Source: Elusimicrobiales bacterium
GTDB lineage: Bacteria > Elusimicrobiota > Elusimicrobia > Elusimicrobiales > Elusimicrobiaceae
DNA length: 5,619 bases
Direction of reading: 5' to 3'
NCBI GenBank assembly: GCA_030540535.1
Contig: JAUNWB010000106.1
Span: 1-5,619, forward strand
The notes under the pieces were generated by a model. The model searched no databases, was not told the DNA's origin, and worked only from the letters and a program-made list of their open reading frames with translations. The translations under genes and the position numbers were made by a program. Positions 5,468 to 5,619 of the stretch are shown in pieces (position 1 is the first letter of the stretch; each line of letters starts with the position of its first letter).

Positions 5468-5619
5468 TTACCCTGCCAGAAAATCCAAATACCGTTTTTG
5501 GGCCGCCGCCAGCGCAGCCTTATCCACCCCGTGTTTACGGATAAAAAAGGATGTTTCCAATTTAGACGTTTTCATTCCCGGCGTTTTTTGCCAGTTGCCT
5601 ATGATTTTTCCATTCGCTA
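5468..5619 (-). CDS. C-terminal end of an unrecognised protein (partial, runs off the window)
   Basis: A minus-strand frame enters from the right edge and ends with TAA at 5468-5470, leaving 49 codons. The visible residues include GNWQKTPGMKTSKLETSFF, IRKHGVDKAALAAAQ and KRYLDFLAG. The piece is basic and has no stop until its end. It contains an Ala-rich, probably helical tail and no membrane segment. Codon use resembles the mut genes. I do not recognise the family. No terminator hairpin is evident after it, and the pilin-like remnant follows at once. Confidence 0.6.
   Translation of the reverse strand, partial: ANGKIIGNWQKTPGMKTSKLETSFFIRKHGVDKAALAAAQKRYLDFLAG

Noticed and set aside
1..5619. 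CRISPR array, toxin-antitoxin pair or phage defence genes
   Set aside because: No regularly spaced repeats and no matching coding frames were found on either strand.

Overview
The window is bacterial chromosome of moderate to slightly high GC. It carries a DNA mismatch-repair operon on the minus strand, and upstream of that a tRNA gene and an unusually structured intergenic region. Every gene I can support lies on the minus strand. The host cannot be named with certainty. A gut-type Elusimicrobiota is my best guess, because a short decayed reading frame near the right end (5244-5444) ends like the type IV pilins that are abundant in that phylum (Tyr-Cys ... Val-Cys spacing). This is an impression from family knowledge, not a database result.

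Layout, right to left in the direction of transcription. At the right edge is the last 49 codons of an unrecognised protein (5468-5619). It is followed by a pilin-like remnant without a start codon (5244-5444). Next comes a good sigma-70-type promoter (5179-5207) and a GC-rich hairpin (5125-5145). The promoter drives tRNA-Tyr(GTA) with encoded CCA (5022-5108). Downstream of the tRNA are about 330 bp of structured, apparently non-coding DNA. It holds a 15-bp inverted repeat that could terminate in both directions (4910-5009), a roughly 170-nt potential RNA whose ends imitate the tRNA-Tyr acceptor stem including ACCA (4695-4866), and an intrinsic terminator (4666-4691). The last 15 bases of tRNA-Tyr, plus 3 flanking bases, are repeated exactly at 4692-4709. 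The stretch between the two copies therefore looks like something inserted into, or duplicated from, the tRNA 3' end.

The rest is mutS (2043-4604, intact, 853 aa), overlapping mutL by 8 bases (142-2050), and a strong terminator (92-125). MutS recognises mismatches and MutL is the ATP-gated effector. This MutL carries the DQHA(x)2E(x)4E endonuclease motif, so the pair belongs to the MutH-independent type of mismatch repair. As given, mutL is broken by two -1 frame changes, near 1259-1261 and at 870-877. Both look like the loss of one base from a homopolymer, and restoring both gives a normal 636-aa MutL. These are either sequence errors, real loss of function (a mutator genotype), or, at the second site only, possibly a tolerated split or recoding point in the inter-domain linker.

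Positions 1-91 hold no gene I can support, only a run of 12 A (36-47). The most unusual part of the window is 4692-5018.
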